DNA of 64,000 nt, taken from positions 12,135,001-12,199,000 of the forward strand of contig NZ_CP071090.1 of NCBI RefSeq assembly GCF_017301735.1. Direction: 5' to 3'. This DNA is from Pyxidicoccus parkwaysis (GTDB taxonomy: Bacteria > Myxococcota > Myxococcia > Myxococcales > Myxococcaceae). Position 1 is the first letter of the stretch. Each line of letters starts with the position of its first letter. The notes under the pieces were generated by a model that saw nothing but the letters and a program-made list of their open reading frames with translations, did no database searches and was not told the DNA's origin. This document shows positions 8,763 through 16,645 of the stretch, piece after piece. Both the position numbers and the translations under genes were made by a program.

Positions 8763-9380
8763 ATGCGGTCGTCTCGTTCGTCTCTCTGGATTGCTGGCAC
8801 CATGGCGGCATGCCTCGTCTCCGGCTCTGCGTTCGCGTACGCCACCGGTCAAACGGGCTACAGCGGCAAGCAGGCCGGCGCCACGTGCATGAGCTCCACC
8901 TGCCACACGGGCACCCAGGTTCCCACGGTGACGCTGGAAGGCCCGGACACGCTGGCGGCGGGCGCCACCGGCAACTACTCGCTCGTCATCACGGGCGGCG
9001 CGGGCGTCCGCGGCGGCTTCAACGTGGCGGTGGACAGCGGCTCGCTGACCGCCGGCTCCGGACAGCAGAAGATCAGCGGCGAGCTGACGCACACGGCGCC
9101 CAAGGCCTTCTCCAACGGCTCGGTGCGCTTCGACTTCACCCTGGTGGCGCCGGCCAGCGGCAGCTCCATCAAGCTCTTCGGCGCGGGCAACTCCACCAAC
9201 TTCAACAACGACCCGGGTGGCGACGCCTCCGCTCAGGCCACGAAGACCATCACCATCACCGGCGGCAGCGGCGGCGAGGGTGGGGGTGACGACGGTGGAG
9301 GCTGCACCGCCGCCGGTGGTGCGCCGTTGCTGGGCGCCGCGCTGCTGATGCTGGGCGCTCGCCTGCGCCGCCGCCGCTAG
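8763..9380 (+). CDS. secreted choice-of-anchor-type protein with MYXO-CTERM tail
   Basis: 205 residues from an ATG behind TCAGGAGG. A signal peptide (about 1-25, ending SGSAFA) precedes a small Cys motif (CMSSTCHTGT) and a beta-sandwich region of about 120 residues. A Gly/Asp-rich linker leads to a single Cys, a hydrophobic helix and a terminal RLRRRR. That tripartite end is the MYXO-CTERM sorting signal, recognised by a dedicated processing system in myxobacteria, so the protein should be surface-anchored. The CxxxxCH motif before the sandwich could bind metal or haem but is not a standard CxxCH. Confidence 0.85.
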   Translation: MRSSRSSLWIAGTMAACLVSGSAFAYATGQTGYSGKQAGATCMSSTCHTGTQVPTVTLEGPDTLAAGATGNYSLVITGGAGVRGGFNVAVDSGSLTAGSGQQKISGELTHTAPKAFSNGSVRFDFTLVAPASGSSIKLFGAGNSTNFNNDPGGDASAQATKTITITGGSGGEGGGDDGGGCTAAGGAPLLGAALLMLGARLRRRR

Positions 9381-9395
9381 GCAAGCCTGACGGGT

Positions 9396-9640
9396 TCCGT
9401 CCAGGGGCAGCGCCGAAGCCCGAGTCCCCGGCTTCGGCGATGGCCTTCGCTGACGGACGCCAGGTCATCCCGACCCGATTCGTTCAGGGGCAGAGCGCCG
9501 AAGCTCGATGTCCGGGCTTCGGTGATGGCCGCTGCTGACGGACGCCAGGTCATCCCAGCCCGTTTCCGTTCAGGCACATGGCGCCGAAGCTCGATGTCCG
9601 GGCTTCGGCGGTGCTTCCGCTGGCGGGACGGACTTCGGAG
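9396..9640. repeat. three tandem ~84-bp repeats, each with a GCCGAAGC/GCTTCGG hairpin
   Basis: Copies start near 9396, 9479 and 9564. Each contains a GCCGAAGC arm, about 10 bases of loop and a GCTTCGG arm, then (copies 1 and 2) an identical block GACGGACGCCAGGTCATCCC. The region lies between two plus-strand genes (9381-9747) and has no convincing coding frame. The first hairpin could terminate the upstream gene; the reason for three copies is unknown. Confidence 0.8.
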
Positions 9641-9747
9641 GGGGCCGGGTCGCCGCACCGCCTGACTGGCTGCCTGCTCCGCGAGCGGGCCCGGAGGGGT
9701 GAGGCGACAGCGTCCGGGAGCGCGACCTAACATCCGCGCCCTTCCGC

Positions 9748-10629
9748 ATGCACCTCCGCCGACTCCTTCCCATCCTGTTCCTGATGGGGCCGCTCGCGTG
9801 TGCGACCGGCCCCGGCCTCCGTGCTCCCGAGGCCGCCGTCTCTTCCGTGCAACGCAAGGCGGGAGAGCTGCGGGTGATGACCTTCAACATCCAGTCCGGC
9901 CTGCGCGGGCTGGAGGGCGTGGCGGAAGTCATCCGCGCCTCGGCGCCCGACGTCGTCGCGCTGCAGGAGGTGGACGTCGGCTCCACGCGCGCGGGCGGGG
10001 TGGACCAGGTGGCGGAGCTGTCCCGCCTCACCGGCCTGCCGTACCGAGCGCACTTCCGCACCACGGACCTGTATGGCGGTGCCTACGGCATCGCGCTCCT
10101 GTCGCGCTTCCCGCTGGAGGCCATGGAGCAGTACCCGCTGCCGGTGCCTCGCGGCGCCGAGCCCCGCACGCTGGCCCACGCGGTGGTGACGGTGGACGGG
10201 CGCGAGGTGAGCCTCTACCTCACGCACCTCATCCGCCGCCCCTTCAACGGCGACGCGCGCGTGCGCCAGAGCGCGCTGGTGGCGCGGCTGATGGCGAAGG
10301 ACCCGCGGCCCAAGCTGCTGATGGGGGACCTCAACGACGACCCGGACTCGCGGCCCGTCCGCCTGCTGCGGCGGGAGCTGCGTGACGTCGTCGCCGCCAC
10401 CGGCGGGGCACGCGGCACGTACCCGATGCCGCTCATCCTCCCCTCGCTGCGCATCGACTACGTGCTGGCGTGTGAGGCCTTCACGCCGGTGTCCAGCCGC
10501 GTGCTGCACGTGGCGGCGTCGGACCACTACCCGGTGGTGGCGGACCTGCTGCTGAAGCCGGCGCCCGAGCAGACTCCAGCGGTGGCCGCGACCGCCGCCG
10601 CCGCGAGCACCGCCGGCTCCGCGCCCTGA
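9748..10629 (+). CDS. endonuclease/exonuclease/phosphatase-family lipoprotein
   Basis: 293 residues. The signal ends in a lipobox-like PLACAT with Cys18. All EEP-superfamily catalytic motifs are present: FNIQSG (Asn47), LQEVD (Glu74), MGDLNDDP (Asp194, Asn196), RIDYVL (Asp near 237) and SDHYPV (Asp259, His260). The family includes Mg-dependent nucleases, sphingomyelinases and inositol phosphatases; the exported location makes an extracellular nuclease or phosphodiesterase likely. An Ala/Pro-rich tail of about 25 residues ends the protein. Confidence 0.9.
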   Translation: MHLRRLLPILFLMGPLACATGPGLRAPEAAVSSVQRKAGELRVMTFNIQSGLRGLEGVAEVIRASAPDVVALQEVDVGSTRAGGVDQVAELSRLTGLPYRAHFRTTDLYGGAYGIALLSRFPLEAMEQYPLPVPRGAEPRTLAHAVVTVDGREVSLYLTHLIRRPFNGDARVRQSALVARLMAKDPRPKLLMGDLNDDPDSRPVRLLRRELRDVVAATGGARGTYPMPLILPSLRIDYVLACEAFTPVSSRVLHVAASDHYPVVADLLLKPAPEQTPAVAATAAAASTAGSAP

Positions 10630-10641
10630 GCTCGCGTGCCA

Positions 10642-10667
10642 GCCGCCCCGGGAGGATGCGGGGCGGC
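10642..10667. terminator. GC-rich hairpin between convergent genes
   Basis: A perfect 8-bp stem, GCCGCCCC (10642-10649) and GGGGCGGC (10660-10667), with a 10-base loop lies 12 bp after the EEP stop and 8 bp before the stop of the convergent gene. There is no T-run, so termination efficiency is uncertain. Confidence 0.6.
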
Positions 10668-10675
10668 GGCGGGCG

Positions 10676-11227
10676 TCAGCTCACGTTGAAGCGGTACAGC
10701 ACTTCCCTGTCGCCCTTGGTGTAGCCCTTGAGGACCTGGCGGGTGAGGTTCCTCGCGCCCAGGTAGGACAGGCCGCCGTGGGCGAAGCCCATGACGGACA
10801 GCTCGAAGTACACGTGGGGCTTGGGCACGTGGGTGATGCTCAGGTCCGTGTAGCCCTGGCCGGGGTGGACGCTGAGCTCGCCCTCGGTGAAGTAGCCCTT
10901 CCAGATGCCGGGGGTGAAGAGGAGGAAGCGGCGCAAATCACCCTGGCTGAACATCGTCCGGAGCTGGCCCTGGCCGAGCGCGTACTCGGCGGACTTCACG
11001 CCGAACTGCCACCAGGCGTCCTTGTTGCCGGCGTAGAAGCGGGCCAGCAGCTCCTCGTTGAGACGGAGGAACGCGTCCACCGGCATTCGCGTCACCGGCA
11101 TGATGGGGTTGGCGAAGAAGGGCTCCTGCTTCGCGAACTCCGTGAGGAAGCCCTTCCAGGCCGCCTCTCCGTGCGACTGCACCATCATCTGCTGTCGCGC
11201 GAGGAACGCGACGCCTTTGACTTCCAT
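10676..11227 (-). CDS. conserved hypothetical protein (~183 aa, possibly DUF2378/TIGR02265-like)
   Basis: 183 residues, no signal peptide or membrane segment. It has the length and layout of the myxobacterial TIGR02265/DUF2378 paralogues: a helical N-terminal half (MEVKGVAFLARQ..., PVDAFLRLNEELLARFYAG) and a C-terminal beta-strand half (YTDLSITHVPKPHVYFELSV) ending YRFNVS. This family assignment is by overall resemblance only, and the function is unknown. It is a single gene, convergent with the EEP lipoprotein gene. Confidence 0.7.
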   Translation of the reverse strand: MEVKGVAFLARQQMMVQSHGEAAWKGFLTEFAKQEPFFANPIMPVTRMPVDAFLRLNEELLARFYAGNKDAWWQFGVKSAEYALGQGQLRTMFSQGDLRRFLLFTPGIWKGYFTEGELSVHPGQGYTDLSITHVPKPHVYFELSVMGFAHGGLSYLGARNLTRQVLKGYTKGDREVLYRFNVS

Positions 11228-11358
11228 TCAGTGACCTCCACGGGTGCCCCAGGCTCGCTTGCTCGTGGAATGGCTTCCAGCCTGCTCCGGGCAATCCATT
11301 GTGCGCTGGACTCTGAAGGTGATGAAAGAAGTAATAGCGGAAATTTGCAGCCTGCCTG

Positions 11359-11748
11359 CTAGTCGAGCTGGAGACCGCAGTCGGCGCAGGCGCCCTCGAC
11401 GAGGGGCGCGGCGGTGCCGCAGGCGGGGCAGGGCGGCTCTCCGTCCTCCTCTGGGGCGGTTGCGGAGTGGACAGGAGCTGCCGCCGACACCAGGCCTTCG
11501 CGCTGGATGCTATCCAACCAGCGCTGCTGGAGGAGGGTGGCGACGCGGGGGCCGTCCTCGGGGCGGACGAGCACCTGGAACTTCGGGGTGCAGCCAATCT
11601 TGGCGCAGGCCTCGCGGTGGACGAGGGCTGGGACGTCCGCGCTCAGGCAGGCCTCCACCAGCCGGCGTGCATCCATCAACTGCATCTCCGCGCAGGGCAC
11701 CAGCTCCGCGTCGGACAGCGCCTTGGCCGCGTCTTGCTCGGTCATCAT
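11359..11748 (-). CDS. small protein with DUF2007-like domain and C-terminal zinc ribbon
   Basis: 129 residues from the first of two adjacent ATGs (11748, 11745). The N-terminal 75 residues (VPCAEMQLMDARRLVEACL, VLVRPEDGPRVATLL) resemble the short alpha/beta DUF2007 domain. The C-terminus has CPACG and CADCG knuckles about 15 residues apart, a zinc ribbon. The frame is open far upstream through the palindromic repeat array, but that part is repeat sequence and is not included. No specific function can be given. Confidence 0.75.
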   Translation of the reverse strand: MMTEQDAAKALSDAELVPCAEMQLMDARRLVEACLSADVPALVHREACAKIGCTPKFQVLVRPEDGPRVATLLQQRWLDSIQREGLVSAAAPVHSATAPEEDGEPPCPACGTAAPLVEGACADCGLQLD

Positions 11749-11816
11749 GCGGCGGATTGGAGCGCAGGCGGCCCCGGCCCGTCCACCGCGCCGGCTCGCT
11801 TCCCGGTGGAATGGCT

Positions 11817-12016
11817 GTTCCTTCCGCCCGGCGCCCGCCTGTTGGCTCGGTGGAATGAACGTTCCTTCCGCCTGGGGCCCGCCCGCTGGCTCGGCGGAAT
11901 GAACGTTCCTTCCGCCCGGCGCCCGCTCGTAGGCCCGGTGGAATGAACGTTCCTTCCGCCCGGCGCTCGCCCGCTCGCCGGCCCTGCGGAATGACCGTTC
12001 CTTTCGGCCCCGCGAC
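11817..12016. repeat. array of five near-palindromic 20-bp cores (locus 1 of a repeat family)
   Basis: Cores of the form (C/T)GGAATGAACGTTCCTTCCG begin at 11817, 11851, 11895, 11939 and 11997. The C-starting consensus version is an inverted repeat matching at 18 of 20 positions. Spacing is 34, 44, 44 and 58 bp, and GC-rich linkers (CCCGGCGCCCGC type) separate the cores. The array fills the space between divergent starts at 11748 and 12048. The same core recurs in the 28.4-29.1 kb array. Confidence 0.88.
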
Positions 12017-12047
12017 GTTCGCGACACCCGGCCGGGGCGGGACTACC

Positions 12048-12710
12048 GTGCGTCGGGTGCCGCCTTCCTCGCTGTCCCCCAGGCCCGGGCTCCTCCGCCG
12101 GCTCCTCATCGTCGCCGCCGGCGCGCTGACCTGTGGCGTCTTCGGCCTCGCGTGGGTGGTGGACCGCTTCGGCCAGCGCGAGCGCGCGGAGTCCGCGGAC
12201 GCGGTGGTCGTGCTCGGCGCTCGTGTGCTGCCCGGCGGCGTCCCGTCCGGCGCGCTGCGGGCGCGCACCGAGAAGGCCGTGGAGCTGTACCAGCGCGGAG
12301 TGGCGCCCCGCCTCGTCTTCTCCGGCGGCGTGGGAGTGAATCCTCCTTCGGAGGCGCGGGTGATGCTGTCGCTCGCGACGCGGCTGGGCGTGCCGGCCGA
12401 GGCCTGCATCCTGGAAGAGGAGAGCCACTCCACGGAGGAGAACGCCCGCCTCGCCGCGAATGTGCTCCGGACGCTGGGCGCGCGGCGCGTGGTGGTGGTC
12501 TCGGACCCGTACCACCTGCTGCGTGCGAGGCAGTACTTCCGCCTCAACGGCCTCGACGTCGCGACCAGCCCCGCGCTGGAGACCGAGCGCAACCTCAACG
12601 CCGTGGACCGCTTCTACTGGACGGTGCGCGAGGCCATCGCCCTGCTGCTGCACCCGCGCGTGCTCCTGGCCCGCGCCCCCGCGGACGCGGCTACTCCGTC
12701 GGCATCGTGA
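12048..12710 (+). CDS. YdcF/DUF218-family protein
   Basis: 220 residues from a GTG at 12048; upstream in-frame codons are repeat-array sequence. One N-terminal membrane segment (about 14-34) is followed by the DUF218 domain: ADAVVVLGARV, PRLVFSGGVG, EEESHSTEENARLAA and VVVSDPYHLLRA. Relatives are SanA, ElyC and YdcF, envelope proteins linked to peptidoglycan precursor or SAM-binding roles. The final 20 bp overlap the 3' end of the convergent htrA-like gene. Confidence 0.88.
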   Translation: MRRVPPSSLSPRPGLLRRLLIVAAGALTCGVFGLAWVVDRFGQRERAESADAVVVLGARVLPGGVPSGALRARTEKAVELYQRGVAPRLVFSGGVGVNPPSEARVMLSLATRLGVPAEACILEEESHSTEENARLAANVLRTLGARRVVVVSDPYHLLRARQYFRLNGLDVATSPALETERNLNAVDRFYWTVREAIALLLHPRVLLARAPADAATPSAS

Positions 12711-14241
12711 GCGCGTGGAGCTCGCGCCCGCCGCCGGGCACTCCCACGCGCAGCAACACCGCCTGACCGGGCTTCGCCTCGCGCAGCACGCGCATCAGGT
12801 CCGCCGCGCCGCGCACCGGCTTGCCACCCGCCTCCACCACCACCATGCCCGGCAGCAGTCCCGCGTTCCCCGCCACCGAGCTGTCGTCCACGTCCGTCAC
12901 CAGCGCGCCCACCGACGGCAGTTTCTCTGCTCGCGCGAGCCTCGGGTCCATGTCCGACAGCCGCAGCCCCAGGCGCTGGTGCGCCGGCTGCTCCTGTGCG
13001 GCGGGACGATGCTTACGCTCCACACCCTCCAGGTCCGGCCGCGTGCCCAGCGTCACCTTCACGTCCACCTTCTTCCCGCCGCGATAGACGGAGAGGGGAA
13101 GCGCGGTGCCGGGCGGCGTCAGCGCCACCATGCGAGTGAGGGCCCGCCCCGAGTCGATGGGCTTGCCGTCCACGGCGGTGATGACGTCCTCCGGCTGGAG
13201 CCCGGCCTCTGAGGCGGGCGTGCCCTCGGAGACGTCGGTGACGACGGCGCCCTTGCGCACCGTCAGCCCGAGCGCATTGCCCAGGTCCGGCGTCAAATCC
13301 TGCACCGTCAGCCCCAGCCAGCCGCGAGTGACGCTGCCCTGCTTCTCGAGCTGCGGCGCCAGCGCGCGCACGAGGTTGCTGGGCACCGCGAAGCCGATGC
13401 CCGAGCCCCCGCCGATGATGGCGGTGTTGATGCCCACCACCTCGCCCTTCATGTTGAAGAGCGGGCCGCCGGAGTTGCCGGGGTTGATGGCCGCGTCCGT
13501 CTGGAGGAACTCGTCATACGCGCTGGCGCCAATCTCCCGCGCCTTCGCGGAGACGATGCCCAGGCTGACGCTGGAGCTCAGCCCGAAGGGGTTGCCGATG
13601 GCCACCACCCAGTCGCCCACGCGCAGCGCATCCGAGTCCCCCAGGCGCACCACCGGCAGCGCCTTCGTGTCGGGAGGAAGCTGGAGCCGCAGCACCGCCA
13701 CGTCCGTGAGCGGGTCCGTGCCCATCACCTTCGCGTTCAGCTCGCGTCCGTCGGGCAGCTGCACGTGAATCTCCGTCGCGCCCTCCACGACGTGGTTGTT
13801 GGTCAGCACCAGCCCGCGCGCGTCGACGATGAAGCCCGAGCCGAGCCCCTGGCGCGGCCGTTCCTCGGGAGGAGGCGACTTGCGGCCGAACGGCGTGAAG
13901 GGGCCCCAGGGCGTGTTGCCGAAGGGGGACTCACCCTCCTCGCCCCACGGCGACTCCTCCCGTGCGCGGTGGGAGGGTGCGACCGAGCGGACCTCCACGC
14001 TGACGACCGCGGCCCTCACGGACTCCACCAGCGGGGCGATGGACGCGAGCGCGGAGCTCATGTCCGGTGGCATCGGCCGCGCGGCGGGAGTCGCGCCACC
14101 GGCGCCGGGCGAGGGGCTCGCGGGAGCCTCCTGGGATGGGGGCGGCGGAGCGGAGGAGGGCTCCTCCTGGCTCTTGCGGCAGCCCGCCAGCGCGAGGACC
14201 AGCCCCAGACCCGCCGTGAGCGTGCGTGTGCTTCGCGTCAT
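12691..14241 (-). CDS. HtrA/DegP-like serine protease lipoprotein with two PDZ domains
   Basis: 516 residues. Lipobox LALAGC with Cys21 anchors it in the envelope. A Pro/Ser-rich linker (22-60) precedes the trypsin-like domain (about 65-300) with catalytic His150 (TNNHVV), Asp180 (LTDVAVL) and Ser257 (GNSGGPL). A PDZ domain follows at about 310-400 (RGWLGLTVQDL, GTPASEAGLQPEDVI), then a second one at about 420-510. It degrades or refolds damaged envelope proteins. Use of a lipoprotein anchor instead of a soluble periplasmic form is less common. Its 3' end overlaps the convergent ydcF-like gene by 20 bp. Confidence 0.95.
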   Translation of the reverse strand: MTRSTRTLTAGLGLVLALAGCRKSQEEPSSAPPPPSQEAPASPSPGAGGATPAARPMPPDMSSALASIAPLVESVRAAVVSVEVRSVAPSHRAREESPWGEEGESPFGNTPWGPFTPFGRKSPPPEERPRQGLGSGFIVDARGLVLTNNHVVEGATEIHVQLPDGRELNAKVMGTDPLTDVAVLRLQLPPDTKALPVVRLGDSDALRVGDWVVAIGNPFGLSSSVSLGIVSAKAREIGASAYDEFLQTDAAINPGNSGGPLFNMKGEVVGINTAIIGGGSGIGFAVPSNLVRALAPQLEKQGSVTRGWLGLTVQDLTPDLGNALGLTVRKGAVVTDVSEGTPASEAGLQPEDVITAVDGKPIDSGRALTRMVALTPPGTALPLSVYRGGKKVDVKVTLGTRPDLEGVERKHRPAAQEQPAHQRLGLRLSDMDPRLARAEKLPSVGALVTDVDDSSVAGNAGLLPGMVVVEAGGKPVRGAADLMRVLREAKPGQAVLLRVGVPGGGRELHALTMPTE

Positions 14242-14320
14242 GGCTTCCCTCCAATCTACGCGCGGCCTCGCCCGGAGCCACCCTGCCTGCCCCTCCAGCG
14301 GAGTCTCGCCCGGTGACTCG

Positions 14321-14450
14321 TCACGGTGGGAGTACCCGCACGCCCGGCCATCATGGTGCCCTGGGACTCCATCACCGGGCCCTCATGGCGGTCCGTACCT
14401 CCGTCCCCGGGCGGCCATGGCGAAACCAGCTCATCCCCGAGCCGTCACGG
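14321..14450. repeat. five degenerate ~31-bp tandem repeats upstream of htrA-like gene
   Basis: The motif TCA(C/T)GG(C/T)G, usually preceded by a C/G-rich block ending CCGGGCC or similar, recurs at about 14321, 14351, 14383, 14415 and 14445 (spacings 30, 32, 32, 30). The rest of each unit is weakly conserved. The block lies between the htrA-like start (14241) and the marR stop (14520); no coding frame is convincing there. Confidence 0.55.
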
Positions 14451-14519
14451 CGACATGAACTTCCGTTCACCTTCTGTCCGGCCGTGAGCAGCGGAGGCAC
14501 CAGCCGCGCGGTGGAGCCG

Positions 14520-15020
14520 TCAGGCCGAGCGTTCGCGGGGGCTCGGGGCCGTGGCCGACGAGTCGATGCGGCGCAGGAGCTTCTCGAGGATGCGGAAGAG
14601 GGCCTTGCGGTCGCTGGTGTCGAGGATGCTGAGCAGCTGTCCCATGCCCTGGAACATGAAGCGCTCGAGCTTCTGGAAGGTCGCCTGCCCATCAGGCGTG
14701 AGGCGGCAGCGGACGACGCGGCGGTCCGAGGCGCTGCGCTCGCGCAGGAGGTGGCCCTCGCGCTCCAGCCGGTCCACGACGCCGGTGACGGTCTTCTCCG
14801 TGACACCGAGCCGCCGGGCCAGCTCGCCCATGGTGAGCGCGCCGTCCTGTCCGAGCCAGAGCAGGGCATGCACCTGGGGCGGCGTGAACTGGAGCTGCTC
14901 GCACGTGCTGGCGATGGGGTCACGGAGCGAACGACGCCGGCCCAGCGCGAGCAGCAGCTGCTGCAGCTTGTGCACGTCGCTCGAGACGTCTTCTTCCTCT
15001 TTATGGATATTCCGTGACAC
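14520..15020 (-). CDS. MarR-family transcriptional regulator
   Basis: 166 residues from the GTG at 15020. The winged-helix region is clear: TPPQVHALLWLG, TMGELARRLGVTEKTVTGVVDRLEREG and the wing SASDRRVVRCRLT, then a C-terminal dimerisation helix. The frame stays open to 15056, but a good promoter (TTGACC, 17 bp, TAAGGC on the minus strand, 15056-15028) puts the transcript start just before 15020, so the mRNA would be almost leaderless. A GTG at 14975 behind GAGGAAGAAG is another possible start. A 21-bp palindrome over the start suggests autorepression. Divergent neighbour: modABC. Confidence 0.9.
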   Translation of the reverse strand: MSRNIHKEEEDVSSDVHKLQQLLLALGRRRSLRDPIASTCEQLQFTPPQVHALLWLGQDGALTMGELARRLGVTEKTVTGVVDRLEREGHLLRERSASDRRVVRCRLTPDGQATFQKLERFMFQGMGQLLSILDTSDRKALFRILEKLLRRIDSSATAPSPRERSA

Positions 15021-15027
15021 GGAGTAT
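15007..15027. promoter_or_regulatory. 21-bp MarR-type operator over the marR start
   Basis: ATATTCCGTG-A-CACGGAGTAT is an inverted repeat with 9 of 10 base pairs matched per arm. It lies immediately downstream of the -10 box of the marR promoter and about 104 bp before the modA start. MarR dimers bind palindromes of this size; that the neighbouring MarR binds here is inferred. Confidence 0.7.
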
Positions 15028-15056
15028 GCCTTAGCGGCCTGGGGGTTGCGGGTCAA
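15028..15056 (-). promoter_or_regulatory. candidate marR promoter
   Basis: On the minus strand, TTGACC (15056-15051) is followed after 17 bp by TAAGGC (15033-15028). The -35 box fits sigma-70 well and the -10 box weakly. The predicted start of transcription falls inside the adjacent palindrome. Confidence 0.45.
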
Positions 15057-15130
15057 CCTGTTGTCTCGGCGGACGCGAGCATATGGACTATGAGCCCTCG
15101 CCTGCTTTGGAACGTGAGAGGCATCTCATC

Positions 15131-15898
15131 ATGCGTCCCTTCTCTCTGCTGTGCTCGCTTCTTCTGCTGCTGACCGCCCTGCCCGCGCTCGCGGAGAAGG
15201 CGCTGGTGTTCGCGGCGGCGAGCACCACGAATGCACTCCAGGAACTGGCGCCGGCCTTCACGAAGGCCACCGGGCACGAGGTGGAGTTCGCCTTCGGGGC
15301 GTCCAGTGACTTGTCGCGGCAGGCGGCGGCGGGGGCTCCGGCGGATGCGTTCCTCTCGGCGGATGCGGTCCGGATGGACTCGCTGGAGAAGGTAGGGCTG
15401 CTGCAGCCCGGCACCCGGGTGGACCTCCTGTCCAACCGGCTGGTGGTGGTGGTGCCGGCGGACGCGAAGGGAACGCTGAAGGGGCCGGAGGGCCTGAAGG
15501 GCGTGAAGCGGCTGGCGCTGGCGGACCCGGCGGCGGTGCCGGCGGGGGTGTACGCCAAGGGCTGGCTTGAAAAGGCGGGGCTGTGGAAGGCGATTGAGCC
15601 GAAGGTGGTGCCGGCGCTGGACGTGCGCGCGGCGCTGGCGGCGGTGGAGGCCGGGCGGGTGGACGCGGGCGTGGTGTACGCGACGGACGCGGCGCAGTCG
15701 AAGAAGGTGAAGGTGGCCTTCGAGGTGCCGGACGCGGACGCGCCGCGCATCGTGTACCCGGTGGCGGCGCTGGCGAAGGGGAAGGCGCCGGAGGCGGGGA
15801 AGGCCTTCGTTCGCTTCCTGCAGACGGACGAGGCACGGAAGGTGTTCGCCCGGCAGGGCTTCATCGTGCTGGGCGGGAAGGAGCCGCGCGCGCCGTGA
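15131..15898 (+). CDS. modA: molybdate ABC transporter, periplasmic binding protein
   Basis: 255 residues. Signal peptide 1-21 (MRPFSLLCSLLLLLTALPALA). The mature protein begins EKALVFAAASTTNALQEL, the ModA opening with the Ser/Thr residues that hydrogen-bond the oxyanion, then FGASSDLSRQ. The rest is the two-lobed type II binding fold with VVYATDAAQS near the end. It captures molybdate (or tungstate) in the periplasm and hands it to ModBC. Its stop overlaps the modB start, so the genes are translationally coupled. Confidence 0.95.
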   Translation: MRPFSLLCSLLLLLTALPALAEKALVFAAASTTNALQELAPAFTKATGHEVEFAFGASSDLSRQAAAGAPADAFLSADAVRMDSLEKVGLLQPGTRVDLLSNRLVVVVPADAKGTLKGPEGLKGVKRLALADPAAVPAGVYAKGWLEKAGLWKAIEPKVVPALDVRAALAAVEAGRVDAGVVYATDAAQSKKVKVAFEVPDADAPRIVYPVAALAKGKAPEAGKAFVRFLQTDEARKVFARQGFIVLGGKEPRAP

Positions 15899-16572
15899 TG
15901 GATGGAACGGCGGGGTTGGTGCTCTTCACGGTGGCGGTGGCGGCGGTGGCCACGCTGCTGATTCTTCCGCCCGGGGTGGCGGTGGCGTACGCGCTGGCGC
16001 GGTGGGACGGGCCGGGCAAGGGCGTGGTGGAGACGCTGCTGGCGCTGCCCATGGTGCTGCCTCCCACGGCGGTGGGCCTGGTGCTGCTGGAGTTGCTGGC
16101 GCGCAACGGGCCGGTGGGGCGGGTGCTGGACGCGTGGGGCGTGGAGGTGGTCTTCACTCCGAAGGCGGTGGTGCTGGCGAGCGCGGTGATGGCGTTCCCG
16201 TTGCTGGTGCGCTCGGCGCGCTCGGGCTTCGAGGAGGTGGACCCGAGGCTGGTGGCGGTGGCGCGCACGCTGGGCGACTCGCGGGCGCGGGCGTTCTTCC
16301 GCGTGACGCTGCCGCTGGCCTGGCGCGGCGTGCTGGTGGGGGCGCTGCTGGCATTCTCGCGGGCGCTGGGTGAGTTCGGCGCGACGGTGCTGGTGGCGGG
16401 GAACATTCCCGGGCGCACGCAGACGCTGTCGCTGGCCATCTTCCAGCGGACGCAGTTGGGGGAGGACTCGGAGGCGCTGAAGCTCGCGGGTGTGGCGACG
16501 CTGCTGGCCTTCGTGGCGGTGTACGCGACGGAGGTGGTGACACGGCGGCGGGGACGGCGGAGCCGCGCGTGA
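15898..16572 (+). CDS. modB: molybdate ABC transporter, permease
   Basis: 224 residues from the ATG at 15898, which overlaps the modA stop by one base (a GTG three bases upstream is an alternative). Five to six membrane segments are visible. The cytoplasmic EAA loop that contacts ModC lies at about 120-145 (VDPRLVAVARTLGDSRARAFFRVTLP), followed by the ModB-typical FSRALGEFGATVLVAGNIPG. It forms the inner-membrane channel for molybdate. Confidence 0.95.
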   Translation: MDGTAGLVLFTVAVAAVATLLILPPGVAVAYALARWDGPGKGVVETLLALPMVLPPTAVGLVLLELLARNGPVGRVLDAWGVEVVFTPKAVVLASAVMAFPLLVRSARSGFEEVDPRLVAVARTLGDSRARAFFRVTLPLAWRGVLVGALLAFSRALGEFGATVLVAGNIPGRTQTLSLAIFQRTQLGEDSEALKLAGVATLLAFVAVYATEVVTRRRGRRSRA

Positions 16573-16645
16573 GCGACGGTATGCGCACTGCCGCCGATGC
16601 GGATGGGCTCTGCGCTGGAACCGCGCCGCGACGGCAGAGGTCTGC

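Noticed and set aside
9381..9747. Short protein genes in the hairpin repeat region
   Set aside because: Frames exist only because of the repeats and lack start signals.
11749..12027. N-terminal extension of the zinc-ribbon protein through the palindrome array
   Set aside because: The added 93 codons are pure repeat sequence in frame by chance; adjacent ATGs at 11748 and 11745 fit the domain start.
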